Positions 16,787-25,933 of a stretch of DNA of 64,000 nt are shown here, one piece after another. The notes beneath the pieces are model-generated. The model ran no database searches, had not been told where the DNA came from, and worked only from the letters and a program-made list of their open reading frames with translations. The stretch covers positions 1-64,000 of the forward strand of contig JBDWGM010000110.1 of assembly GCA_039975755.1 (NCBI GenBank). Direction: 5' to 3'. Positions within the stretch are counted from its first letter, which is position 1; every line of letters starts with the position of its first letter. This stretch comes from JABSSA01 sp039975755 (lineage in GTDB: Bacteria; Pseudomonadota; Alphaproteobacteria; Rhodobacterales; Rhodobacteraceae). Made by a program: the position numbers and the translations under genes.

Positions 16787-18340
16787 TTAAGCGAAAACTT
16801 GGTAAAACAGGAACGAGGTAAAGCCGACAACCAGACCAGTGGCTAGATATTTCATTAGCGGTTCGATCATACGGGACCCTTCATACTTTGTCCCAGACAA
16901 TCGAGGGTCATCTTTTGCAAGAAATGCAGACTTCAATTTTGATTGAATAGCGGGCGCCCTCGACGCAGCCTCCTTCAGTTTCTCTTGTTCGTAAAGCTCG
17001 CGCGCGCGTGCATTTTTTTCAATGACACGGCTTGCCCAGTCTTCTTCCTGATATTTGGCAACCGGTTGAGGAGCCGCCATTTGCGTTTGGACAACTGGAC
17101 GGTCGGGGAGGACCTCTACAGGATAATCTTCTTCTGGTTCGTCTTCTTCTGGTTCGTCCTCAACCTCGTCAGAGGTGACCTCCTCCTCCAGAAAACTTGC
17201 ATTAAATTCATCTACCCAATCAGGCTTTGTAGGTTCCTGCGGCTCAAGTACTCTTGTTTTAATATCCTTGGACGCGACAGGTTTGGCGACTTCAACATCA
17301 GCGTTTGTCTCTTCGATGATACGGGTCAAGATCCGGTCAAAGTTCTGCGTGGTTTGCTTAGGCGTTTCATCAGCATCAGCGTCAGCAACAGCAAAAGGTG
17401 CCACAACATTTGGGGTCGTTTTTGAAATCAACTCACGCCATTCGGCGGCAGACTGAAGACGATTCTTCGGCACAACCTCCATTGCTTTGTCGATAGCTTC
17501 AAGAAATGCGGGTTCAAACCCGTCAATACGACCAGCCAGGGGAACACACGGGTCAGGATTTTTAGCAACCAGCTCGGCCATTCGAATTTGGCTATTGGTT
17601 GGGGCTTCGCCACTGATCAAATGATAAAACGTTGCAGCCAGCGCATAAAGATCACTGCTTGGTGTCTGGATACTGCCTGACACATAAAATTCTTGTGGTG
17701 AATATCCGTCTTTGACGACAACCACTGCTGAAACGGCTCGTGTCCGACGACTTGCTTCTGCGCGCGCAGCACCAAAATCAATCAATACCGGGGTGCCCGC
17801 CTTATCGATGATAATGTTGTCTGGCGAAATGTCACGATGCAGCAAATCATTCTTATGGATCGTCTCGATTGCGTCCAGCAATTCCAGCAAAATTCCCTTT
17901 AAGCGGGCGGGCGTCGGCAAGGCATCGCGATTTCCTTCTAGGACATCAAGCAGATCAAGCCCATCAATCAAATCCAGCGCCATATAGGCGGTTTCGTTTT
18001 CTTCAAACGCACGATGGACCCCGACGATATTTGGGTGGCGCAATTTGGCAAGGCTGCGCGCTTCGTGCATGAACATGTCAACAATAGCAGTGAACAGTTT
18101 CGCCTGCTGAGCATTACGCACAACAACCTCATTACCGACCCGCATGCATAATTCTTCGGGGAAACATTCCTTGATTACGATTGTTCGATTAAGAACGACG
18201 TCCTTGGCAAGATATGTAACACCGAAGCCACCAGCGCTGAGACGATGGGTGATTTCAAACTGGTCTCCTGACAGGGTTGTGCCGTTAGGCAACCCTTGCT
18301 CAGACGGTTGATGATCGTAGTCAATGTTAGCGTGCGCCAT
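16787..18340 (-). CDS. Tail-anchored serine/threonine protein kinase
   Basis: 517 residues from the ATG at 18340. The kinase domain fills the first 310 residues: glycine loop LSAGGFGVTYLAKD, IKE with the likely ATP-binding Lys, catalytic loop HRDISPDN, DFGAARA and DGYSPQEFY in the activation segment. An acidic, Pro/Glu-rich linker (EEDEPEEDYPVEV) follows, and one TM segment (YLATGLVVGFTSFLFYQVF) ends the protein, so the kinase faces the cytoplasm and is held by its tail. All catalytic residues seem present. No phosphatase or FHA gene is next to it; targets unknown. Confidence 0.92.
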   Translation of the reverse strand: MAHANIDYDHQPSEQGLPNGTTLSGDQFEITHRLSAGGFGVTYLAKDVVLNRTIVIKECFPEELCMRVGNEVVVRNAQQAKLFTAIVDMFMHEARSLAKLRHPNIVGVHRAFEENETAYMALDLIDGLDLLDVLEGNRDALPTPARLKGILLELLDAIETIHKNDLLHRDISPDNIIIDKAGTPVLIDFGAARAEASRRTRAVSAVVVVKDGYSPQEFYVSGSIQTPSSDLYALAATFYHLISGEAPTNSQIRMAELVAKNPDPCVPLAGRIDGFEPAFLEAIDKAMEVVPKNRLQSAAEWRELISKTTPNVVAPFAVADADADETPKQTTQNFDRILTRIIEETNADVEVAKPVASKDIKTRVLEPQEPTKPDWVDEFNASFLEEEVTSDEVEDEPEEDEPEEDYPVEVLPDRPVVQTQMAAPQPVAKYQEEDWASRVIEKNARARELYEQEKLKEAASRAPAIQSKLKSAFLAKDDPRLSGTKYEGSRMIEPLMKYLATGLVVGFTSFLFYQVFA

Positions 18341-18737
18341 ATTCAACTTTTCTTATAGAGGTGGGGTAACAGCCCAGACAGACATACTCACAGACATACT
18401 CGTCGTGCCTTTCAACCTAAAGAATGTGTTGAAACTTTGGTAGAAAAATGGATTCGCATAACGTTTGAGTTCAAAATGTTACACGCATTTTGGATCGCCA
18501 AGGGCGGATTGACCACTCGTGCCTTGCAAGGCCAAGCGACAAACGTGGTTGCGCGCCTCTGGCCAAAGCTAGATTGGGCGGTTGGGCAGTTGCAGCGAAT
18601 GAAGGTTTTGCTGGCTGTATTTGCAGCACCCCGGCCGGTCAGTGAAAGGCAGATTTGGGCCGCAAGCGGAATACGCGCTTGGCCCCCAGTCGTACTATCG
18701 GTATCACGACCATCCAAACACCTTGAGGATGCCTTTT
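18341..18737. other. Divergent promoter region between the kinase gene and tex
   Basis: 397 bases with no gene I can support. A GACAGACATACTC direct pair lies at about 18376-18400 (two copies of CAGACATACTC). GAGG at 18725-18728 is the ribosome site for tex. Confidence 0.45.
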
Positions 18738-21059
18738 ATGACCGCTGTCGCCGACCAAATTGCCCACAGCATTGCCCGTGACATTGATGCCCGGCCCGAG
18801 CAGGTGAAAGCCACAGTCGCGCTACTGGACGGTGGGGATACAGTGCCCTTTGTCGCACGCTATCGCAAAGAGGTGACGGGTGGTTTGGATGATGCGCAAT
18901 TGCGTAAACTGGACGAGCGTCTTGGCTATCTGCGTGACCTTGAAAAGCGCCGCACAGCGATCTTGGGTGAGATTAAGAGCCAGGGGAAATTGACCGATGA
19001 TTTGGCGCGGTTGATTTCAGCAGCGGACACAAAAGCGGTCCTCGAAGACCTCTATCTGCCGTTTAAACCGAAACGACGCACCAGAGGATTGATCGCGCGC
19101 GAGAACGGGTTAGAGCCGTTGTTGCGGGCCATTCTAGCGGATCGGACAGCCGCGCCTGACGGTCTTGCCAAGGACTATCTGTCCGAAAATGTCGCGACCG
19201 AAAAAGACGCCTTGAACGGGGCGCGTGATATTCTGGCAGAAGAGCTTGGTGAAAATGCAGCCCTGCTGGGCCGTTTGCGGCAGGTCATGCAAGACGTGGC
19301 CCATGTGACAGCGCGCGTGAACGCAGGCAAAGAAGAGGTTGGGGCCAAATTCTCGGATTATTTCGCCCACTCCGAGAAATGGGCGGCGATTCCGTCCCAC
19401 CGTGCCCTCGCCATTTTGCGCGCATCAAAAGAAGAGATTGTAGCTGTCGATATATCTCCAGCTGATGATGAAGGCGTGGAGCGGCTCATTGGGATCATAG
19501 GCGCCGAGATCGGAATTGCGGGTCAGGCGCCCGGCGATGTTTGGCTACGTGAGGCTGCCGCATGGACATGGCGCGTCAAGTTAAGCCTGTCGATGTTCAT
19601 GGATCTGCTAACGGACCTGCGCCGCAGGTCGCATGGGACGGCCATTGAGGTATTCGCCCGCAATTTGCGGGATCTCTTGTTGGCAGCCCCCGCCGGGGCT
19701 CGGACAACGCTGGGGCTTGATCCGGGCATTCGGACCGGATGCAAAATCGCGGTTGTCGATGAGACGGGCAAGCTTTTGGATACCGCCACGATTTATCCGT
19801 TCCAGCCGCGCAATGACCTGCGCGGTGCCGAAGAAACCTTGCAACATTTAATCAAGAAACATAGCGTGTCTTTGGTCGCCGTCGGCAACGGCACCGCCAG
19901 TCGTGAGTCAGAGAAACTGATCGCAGACGTGCTCAAGCGGTTGCCCGAGGGCGTGGCTCGGCCGACGCCTGTGATCGTGTCCGAAGCAGGGGCGTCTGTC
20001 TATTCGGCCTCGGAACTGGCATCCCTGGAATTTCCGGATGTCGATGTGTCGATCCGCGGGGCCGTATCCATCGCGCGACGCTTGCAAGACCCACTCGCCG
20101 AGCTGGTAAAGATTGAACCGCAGGCGATTGGTGTTGGCCAGTATCAACACGATGTGGATCAACGTCAGCTTGCCCAATCTTTGGCGGCTGTCGTCGAGGA
20201 CGCTGTGAACGCTGTTGGTGTTGATTTGAACACGGCCTCTGCGCCGCTGCTGTCCCATATCGCGGGGCTCGGGCCGTCCCTCGCGCAGAACATCGTGACA
20301 CATCGCGATGGGAATGGTGTCTTTGTCAGCCGCAAGGACCTTTTGAAAGTCAGCGGTCTGGGACCGAAGGCATATGAGCAATGCGCAGGGTTCTTGCGCA
20401 TTGCAGGCGGCAAAGAACCCTTGGATGCGTCGTCCGTTCACCCCGAAGCCTACGGCGTTGCGCGCAAGATCGTACAAGCCTGTGGCCGCAAAGTCGGCGA
20501 CATTATGGGGGACAGCGGTGCGCTGGCCGGGCTGCGGGCAGAACAATTCGTAGACGAAACATTTGGCCTGCCAACGGTCCGCGACATCCTGCTGGAACTG
20601 GAAAAACCGGGGCGCGACCCACGTCCGGCCTTCAAAACCGCAACGTTCGCCGACGGCATCGACAGCATTGGCGATCTCAAGTCCGGCATGTCGCTGGAGG
20701 GCACGGTAACCAACGTGGCGGCCTTTGGCGCATTTGTCGATATTGGTGTGCATCAGGATGGTTTGGTGCATGTCAGCCAACTTGCGGACAGGTTTGTGAA
20801 AGATCCACATGAGGTGGTAAAGGCGGGCGACGTCGTCCGCGTGCGCGTCACAGAAGTCGACGTACAACGCAAACGGATCGGGCTAACCATGCGCAAAGAC
20901 AACAGCGCAGAGCCATCGCGGGAAAAACGTCCAGCAGCAAAGCAGAAGTCCGGCGGTCGAGGACACTCGCAAGCCGCACCCAAAGAGTCAGACAAACAAG
21001 GCGCTCTCGGTTCAGCTTTGGCCCAGGCGCTGAAAGGTCAAAAAGGACCAGCATCATGA
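18738..21059 (+). CDS. tex: RNA-binding transcriptional accessory protein Tex
   Basis: 773 residues from the ATG at 18738, chosen since GAGG lies 9 nt upstream; an ATG at 18729 is too close to it. Domain order matches Tex: helical N-part (LDGGDTVPFVARYRKE), RNase H-like YqgF domain with TLGLDPGIRTGCKIAVVD, helix-hairpin-helix region with LLSHIAGLGPSLAQNIV and LLKVSGLGPKAYEQCAGFLRI, then the C-terminal S1 domain (GMSLEGTVTNVAAFGAFVDIGVHQDGLVH). A basic, Ala-rich tail follows. Tex binds nucleic acid and affects transcription complexes; a housekeeping gene here. Confidence 0.97.
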   Translation: MTAVADQIAHSIARDIDARPEQVKATVALLDGGDTVPFVARYRKEVTGGLDDAQLRKLDERLGYLRDLEKRRTAILGEIKSQGKLTDDLARLISAADTKAVLEDLYLPFKPKRRTRGLIARENGLEPLLRAILADRTAAPDGLAKDYLSENVATEKDALNGARDILAEELGENAALLGRLRQVMQDVAHVTARVNAGKEEVGAKFSDYFAHSEKWAAIPSHRALAILRASKEEIVAVDISPADDEGVERLIGIIGAEIGIAGQAPGDVWLREAAAWTWRVKLSLSMFMDLLTDLRRRSHGTAIEVFARNLRDLLLAAPAGARTTLGLDPGIRTGCKIAVVDETGKLLDTATIYPFQPRNDLRGAEETLQHLIKKHSVSLVAVGNGTASRESEKLIADVLKRLPEGVARPTPVIVSEAGASVYSASELASLEFPDVDVSIRGAVSIARRLQDPLAELVKIEPQAIGVGQYQHDVDQRQLAQSLAAVVEDAVNAVGVDLNTASAPLLSHIAGLGPSLAQNIVTHRDGNGVFVSRKDLLKVSGLGPKAYEQCAGFLRIAGGKEPLDASSVHPEAYGVARKIVQACGRKVGDIMGDSGALAGLRAEQFVDETFGLPTVRDILLELEKPGRDPRPAFKTATFADGIDSIGDLKSGMSLEGTVTNVAAFGAFVDIGVHQDGLVHVSQLADRFVKDPHEVVKAGDVVRVRVTEVDVQRKRIGLTMRKDNSAEPSREKRPAAKQKSGGRGHSQAAPKESDKQGALGSALAQALKGQKGPAS

Positions 21060-21304
21060 TGGTGTCTGCGTCTTGGGCCGCGCCGCAGAATTGAGGCATA
21101 GCGGAGGTTTAGTAAGATCCGCAAACGGCATTCCCCAGAACGGTCTTATTGGCGGAAGCCGCGAAGCGGAGAACGTCCGCTTCGAGCTCTTTGCATAATT
21201 GCTGCAATGCAGCGAATGGCAGTTATCATTGATCAGTCAAAAACAACTTGGAAGGATTGGGTTTTGGGATTCTGACCAATGAACAAAATACTCACGCCAC
21301 AACA
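21060..21304. other. Short gap with degenerate dispersed element
   Basis: 245 bases. Around 21120-21230 it contains CGGAAGCCGCGAAGCGG, AACGTCCGCTTCGAGCTC and GCAGCGAATGGC, words shared with the gaps at 15.1, 16.4 and 22.0 kb. Confidence 0.45.
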
Positions 21305-21865
21305 CTACTTATGTTCCGATGAAGCACTTTCAGCGATGAAGCTTTTGTAGTCTGAAATCCATTTTTGTTCATACCAAGTTGGATATCCACGTCCTTCAAT
21401 CTGCTTCAGTTCGCTTTCCGGTGTCAGAGTCTTGGCCCACGGCAAGACCCGCTCGACGATGAGACCTCGAATTTTTTGCAGTCGTTCGTACACATTTTGT
21501 TCGGTCTCATCAGCATACTCTAGGCTATCGTATCCCCACCTGTGAAAGTCGTTACTCCGATAACTTGGAGGAACAAACGTTCCCGAAAAATCGTGGAATG
21601 TTAGCTTTCTAGGAAATTCGATTACGTCGAAGACATCCGCCTCCATATGGTTTTTTCGAAGCGGTCGGAGGCATTGATGCCGAAAACAAATCATTGTTCG
21701 TAAGGCACCAACCTTGCGAAATCCTCCCCCCAAATTAATAAACCTTAGGTCGCGTACTCCATCCGAGAATCTAAGTGACTTTCCTCCGATGGCTTCAAAG
21801 CCAACTGAAAGAAGAGGATCTGATACCTCATCATGAAAAAGATGGTTGAATGCCTGACGTTTCAT
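21305..21865 (-). CDS. Hypothetical protein, DUF4304-like
   Basis: 186 residues. The opening FNHLFHDEVSDPLLSVGFEAIGGKSLRF and the following strand DLRFINLGGGFRKVGALRTMICFRH resemble DUF4304 proteins, which begin with a helix and then a beta-sheet binding region. The C-terminal half has many aromatic residues and ends EGRGYPTWYEQKW. No signal peptide or membrane segment. It sits alone between two element-rich gaps, which hints at accessory DNA. Family call is tentative. Confidence 0.55.
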   Translation of the reverse strand: MKRQAFNHLFHDEVSDPLLSVGFEAIGGKSLRFSDGVRDLRFINLGGGFRKVGALRTMICFRHQCLRPLRKNHMEADVFDVIEFPRKLTFHDFSGTFVPPSYRSNDFHRWGYDSLEYADETEQNVYERLQKIRGLIVERVLPWAKTLTPESELKQIEGRGYPTWYEQKWISDYKSFIAESASSEHK

Positions 21866-22140
21866 CAGGATACACTAAATACGTGACCCTTGGCATGGCA
21901 AGCTTAGCACTGCGATAGGTGTCAATGATGGTTCTAAAATTCGCCGTTTCTGAAATGGTTCACCAAAGCGACCTTTGGCGCAGCCGCAGCAAATAACTGC
22001 TATGTCCGATAGAGCGGACCTTGCAGGCCTTCCGTCACACAGTTTAACCAACTGAAAGCATCGGATGACCGCTTTGAGCCCAAGTTTCCAAATTGCTCCC
22101 ACGCAGCGAAGGTCGGCTATCGGTAGACGAGGCATCAAAC

Positions 22141-22159
22141 TAGTTGTATAGCACAACTA
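22141..22159. promoter_or_regulatory. Perfect 19-bp dyad abutting the MarR-GNAT start codon
   Basis: TAGTTGT (22141-22147) and ACAACTA (22153-22159) are exact inverted copies around ATAGC. MarR proteins bind such 16-20 bp dyads. The last A of the dyad is the A of the ATG, so binding would block the translation start region or a promoter just upstream; autoregulation is likely. Confidence 0.65.
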
Positions 22160-23109
22160 TGAATCAGTCAGCATCCTTACAGCGTATCGACACATTGCGG
22201 GCAGTATCACGTGACATCGTGCGGGAGCTTGGCTTCATGCAACGCGGGCTGGCTGGAACTCAGCTCTCTCCATCAGCTGTGCATACCATTTTAGAGTTGG
22301 GCTACGGTACAATTACAAACGCAAGTGATCTGGGTGACATGCTTCACTTGGAGAAGTCCACGGTCAGCCGTCTTGTCCAGAACCTCCTCAAAGACGGATT
22401 GATCAAGGGAGAAGCAAATCCCGCCGACCGCCGGTCTCGGCAACTCGGTCTGACTGGGGACGGTAAAGCACTTTTCAGGACGCTCGAAGACTTTGGACGG
22501 CAACAAATGAAGTCGGCCTTTGATCATCTGGCAAGTGATGATCTAACGGCTGTCGAAACAGGTTTGACGCTTTTCGCCAAGGCGTTGCGAGAAAAAGAAA
22601 CCAAGGCTTACGGCTATGATGCAGTAGAGATTCGCGAAGGGTATTGCTCAGGCTTAATTGCCTCCGTCGTCGGCCTGCACGCCGCGTACTACGCGACCAA
22701 CTACGGCTTCGGCTCGGTCTTTGAAAGAAAGGTTGCAACCGAAATGTCAGAGTTCATGGGGCGCATAGAAAACCCTATGAACAACAGCTTCTCTGCTTTC
22801 CTTGGCGATGCATTTCTCGGCTCGGTTTCGATTGATGGAGAAGACCTTGAGGAAGATGTCAGCCACCTAAGGTGGTTCATCGTTAGCCCCAAGTCTCAAG
22901 GCATGGGTATTGGCAATTTGCTTCTTGAAAAGGCGACGTCGTTTGCTGATGCGGCAGGCTTCGAGAGGACGCGTCTTTGGACGTTCAAGGGGCTCGATGC
23001 GGCGCGCCACCTGTATGAAAAGCATGGATTCGAACTGGTTTGTGAAAACCGCGGCAAGCAGTGGGGCACGGAAGTTATCGAACAAGAGTTCGTGCGAAAG
23101 CGGACCTAA
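22159..23109 (+). CDS. MarR-GNAT fusion: winged-helix regulator with acetyltransferase domain
   Basis: 316 residues from ATG 22159. Residues 1-150 are a MarR winged helix: LSPSAVHTILELGYG, LEKSTVSRLVQNLLKDGLI as recognition helix and NPADRRSRQLGLTGDGKALF as the wing. Residues 160-316 are a GNAT domain: WFIVSPKSQGMGIGNLLLEKA gives the acetyl-CoA loop (Q-x-x-G-x-G-x-L) and AARHLYEKHGFELV the closing helix. Such bifunctional proteins are known in proteobacteria; substrate is unknown. No ribosome site is visible because the operator-like dyad occupies it, so the message may be leaderless. Confidence 0.9.
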   Translation: MNQSASLQRIDTLRAVSRDIVRELGFMQRGLAGTQLSPSAVHTILELGYGTITNASDLGDMLHLEKSTVSRLVQNLLKDGLIKGEANPADRRSRQLGLTGDGKALFRTLEDFGRQQMKSAFDHLASDDLTAVETGLTLFAKALREKETKAYGYDAVEIREGYCSGLIASVVGLHAAYYATNYGFGSVFERKVATEMSEFMGRIENPMNNSFSAFLGDAFLGSVSIDGEDLEEDVSHLRWFIVSPKSQGMGIGNLLLEKATSFADAAGFERTRLWTFKGLDAARHLYEKHGFELVCENRGKQWGTEVIEQEFVRKRT

Positions 23110-23419
23110 CCCATTTGGTTTCGAATGACGGCAAAGTCCCGCTTATCCGACCTTGGATTGTCAACGTAAATTTGGTTATGAGCACAACCAATGCGCAGCC
23201 GGTTTAGGTTATTCTCAGCGATGGCGCTGTGAATCTGATCGGTGTGGGTTCTTTAGAGGCCACGACGTCGATGGCCCCATCGCATTTCAGGCATGCGACC
23301 CAATTGCATCCTAGGCCGCCCTCAGGCGATCGCTCGGGTGTTCTGACTGTATGGTCTACGGCGTGTCCACACTGGCCCCAATGGAATGAGGCCAGTGATG
23401 AATTTGGATCCTGCACCGC
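23110..23419. other. Gap between MarR-GNAT and the carbonic anhydrase-like gene
   Basis: 310 bases. A minus frame here has several cysteines but starts from GTG without a ribosome site, so I do not call it. Nothing else stands out. Confidence 0.4.
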
Positions 23420-24271
23420 TTAGTTAAAAGGCGAAAGCAATGCAGGGTTCATGACAAGGTTACGCACGCCATGCGCGTGGTCTTCGGCAAAAATGTTGTC
23501 GGAATACCATGCATCAACGGATAGGATGTCGACTTTGATGACATCGGGGCGCACAGACCAGCTGACCTGAAGCGGGGAGCCTTTTTCGTTATAGCTCGGA
23601 CCAGTCGTGGACCCATCATAGGCAATGGGTTGGCCTGTATCAGATGGCAGGTTTGGCGCCTGCCAATATCCGTTCACCTGTTCCACAGCAGCCAGATCAA
23701 CAAAGCTGTGCGCGGCGCGATCATTGACCAAAACCATGACCTGCGTTTCAACACGCAATTGCGGATTGCCGATTGAATCTGACAGGCACGATCCCAAGGT
23801 CGGGCCAGGTTGGATTTGCGCAGTGCTGTGAACATAGTGCACTTCGATTGTCATGCCGGGCTCAAGCAGACCTTTGTCCCCTTTGCCGATTGGCGCATCA
23901 ATCGGCGCAAGCTCGGCTTCGGTCAGCGAACCGTCATAGCCATATCCGGTGCCGTATCCTTTGCCGTTGCCGTTCCCCAAAAAGGTTGTGAACTGGCCGC
24001 CGCGGTGCTCAGCACCTTCGTGGAAATGGATGTTGCACAAGTTCATTTCGCTATACGCCGGAGCCGCCGCAAAGCTGCGCGCGTTCTCACCAATATTCGA
24101 TGTCAGATCGCGCGGCGCTTGTGGCCCGAAACCAGCACCGTCCGTGCTTGCGGCAAGTGCTGCGCGCTGTGCGGCAATAACATCGTCACCAACATCCTCA
24201 ATCTGTTTGGCAAAAGTTGCAGTCGCAACAACCGCGATGCCAACTGCAATCGAAATACTATTACTATTCAT
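23420..24271 (-). CDS. Delta-class carbonic anhydrase-like secreted protein
   Basis: 283 residues with an N-terminal hydrophobic export segment. The stretch MNLCNIHFHEGAEHRGG carries the HFH plus EH pattern that delta-type carbonic anhydrases use for zinc binding, and VEVHYVHSTAQ-like sequence around LEPGMTIEVHYVHST gives a further His pair. A glycine-rich GNGNGKGYGTGYGYDG loop lies between. In marine bacteria such periplasmic enzymes hydrate CO2 to bicarbonate. Gene is monocistronic, ATG 24271 after GGAGG-type sequence (GGGAGGAAACA). Assignment is from the motif, and alpha-type relatives share part of it. Confidence 0.7.
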   Translation of the reverse strand: MNSNSISIAVGIAVVATATFAKQIEDVGDDVIAAQRAALAASTDGAGFGPQAPRDLTSNIGENARSFAAAPAYSEMNLCNIHFHEGAEHRGGQFTTFLGNGNGKGYGTGYGYDGSLTEAELAPIDAPIGKGDKGLLEPGMTIEVHYVHSTAQIQPGPTLGSCLSDSIGNPQLRVETQVMVLVNDRAAHSFVDLAAVEQVNGYWQAPNLPSDTGQPIAYDGSTTGPSYNEKGSPLQVSWSVRPDVIKVDILSVDAWYSDNIFAEDHAHGVRNLVMNPALLSPFN

Positions 24272-24853
24272 TGTTTCCTCCCGGTTGGTCTGATCTCATC
24301 AATGAAAACGATACCAGATTCTTTGCTGTTTTTTCATCGGTTTATAAACCGGTCAACGGATTCGTGCCACGTTCCCTTTGAAGAAGGCGGTTTGACTGAA
24401 ACACGTTGTCGTTATCCCACGAAATTCGCCACTTTGTTCATGCTTGTTTTTACGCTTACTATCATAGGTTTAGCGGCGGCGTCATTTTGAACGCACCCGA
24501 TAAGGCAACCTCAAAACCCAGTCTCAACCGGGCGTCCTAAACGGTGCAAAACGCGCTGCCTTTTATGTCGTTGATGGCAATTGAGCGTCTCACCCGGATG
24601 GAACCTTGCCAGATCGACCCTGACCTAATCGCCCGAATCCAAATGCGTGTCTTCTCAAGACGATCACCGCCTGCCAAGCGTCCAGCGCCGCCAATCAACA
24701 CGAACGATCACACGACCATCCGGCGCAGCATTCACGCGCCCATGACACTGCGCCCAAACGCCCGCCACTGACGTTGCGGCGGCATCCTGCTTTGCACTCT
24801 TCCTTAACGTCCAGAGTATGGTTAAAAGCGCGGATCAATCAGGAGTATACACA
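24272..24853. other. Gap upstream of the cell-wall hydrolase gene
   Basis: 582 bases. I see promoter-type sequence for the flanking genes but no supported gene; a + frame at 24544-24771 starts from GTG with no ribosome site or family features. Confidence 0.45.
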
Positions 24854-25381
24854 GTGCAGAATTCCAGCTCAAAAAAGGGACTGACATTGGCTTTGGTCAC
24901 GGCGTGCGGTCTTGCTGGGTGTTCCACACGCCAATCACCGGCGCCGGAGATACCGACGGCATCAGCAACAGACATCAATTGCATGGCGCGGGCGATGTTT
25001 TTTGAATCAAACCGCTCCAGCCGGGACGGGATGATAGCGGTGGGCACTGTCGTGATGAACCGCGTGCGATCCGAGGAATTCCCAAACACTGTGTGCGCGG
25101 TGGTGGGCCAGAAAAACCAATTTGCACCGGGTGTTTTGACCAAACCTCTAAGCGGTCAGGGGACGGCCCTGGCCGAGGCGTCTGCATCCGCCGTTCTGGC
25201 CGGCGAAAGACACCCGAATGTTGTGCGTGCAAGGTTCTTTCACGCCGCTTGGTTTGACGCCAATTTCAACAATATCCACTATGTCCTGACGGCCGGTGGC
25301 AACGCTTTTTATGAAAAGCGGCGACCAGAAAATGTGACCACACCGAACCCGCTCCCGCCGACTGAAGGGATAACAGGCTAG
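24854..25381 (+). CDS. Cell-wall hydrolase (SleB/Hydrolase_2 family) lipoprotein
   Basis: 175 residues from a GTG at 24854, with AGGAG 8 nt upstream; this start gives a lipoprotein signal (basic KK, LTLALVTACGL, LAGC lipobox). An upstream ATG at 24818 lacks a ribosome site. The catalytic domain shows NCMARAMFFESNRSSRDGMIAVGTVVMNRV with the conserved Glu, and QFAPGVL, both marks of the SleB C-terminal family, which cleaves peptidoglycan as a muramidase or transglycosylase. Lipidation should hold it at the outer membrane inner face. Confidence 0.85.
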   Translation: MQNSSSKKGLTLALVTACGLAGCSTRQSPAPEIPTASATDINCMARAMFFESNRSSRDGMIAVGTVVMNRVRSEEFPNTVCAVVGQKNQFAPGVLTKPLSGQGTALAEASASAVLAGERHPNVVRARFFHAAWFDANFNNIHYVLTAGGNAFYEKRRPENVTTPNPLPPTEGITG

Positions 25382-25933
25382 GCGCGCGAGGCGCGCTTGC
25401 GCAAACGATCCTCTGTTGACGGTCTTTCAAAAGCTTGAGCTCATAGGGCCTGTGGATGGCTAAGAGTAGGTTTGAACGTCAACCGAGGGCAGCCAACGTA
25501 GCAGAAATCAATGCAACCGATGCCGATCCGTGTTTTGGTGAGTACTTGCGGAACAGCCTGAAAATTAAGCGCCGCGATGTATTTTGGAGCGCCTCGGATA
25601 ATGCGCCCGCCAAAAGAACGCGAATAGGCCGTTATTGAGCAAGCACACCAAGGCGAAAACAGGCGAGGTTGTGCCACTGACCTAACTACAATTGACCTTG
25701 AACAAAATGACGTGGAAAATGTTAACTAACGTTTAACGCGAAAACAGCAATTGGATTGGCCACAGAAACGATAGGTAGCGCCGAGGAAGTCGTTGGTAAA
25801 TCATGGAAAATCAATGGTCTACCATCCGAAATATTGCTGCGCCGACGTTAAATGTAAATGTCAGAATAATGCCACATTTGAGTGATATTCCAACAACTTG
25901 AGTGGTATTTAAGTAAAAGTTGAGGAATTTCTG
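25382..25933. other. Gap upstream of the Hint-domain gene
   Basis: 552 bases. Short frames on both strands at 25441-25677 overlap each other and show no family features. The last 100 bases are AT-rich with two ACTTGAGTG-type words (25876 and 25899), likely promoter for the Hint gene; GAGGAA precedes its ATG. Confidence 0.4.

Noticed and set aside
19908..20867. 319-codon open frame on minus
   Set aside because: Antisense of tex, which has complete domain motifs in the + frame.
23204..23416. Cys-containing 70-codon minus frame (possible zinc ribbon)
   Set aside because: Starts from GTG without ribosome site; codon use not gene-like; no family recognised.
25441..25677. Overlapping small frames on both strands
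   Set aside because: No ribosome sites, no conserved features; likely chance frames in a gap.
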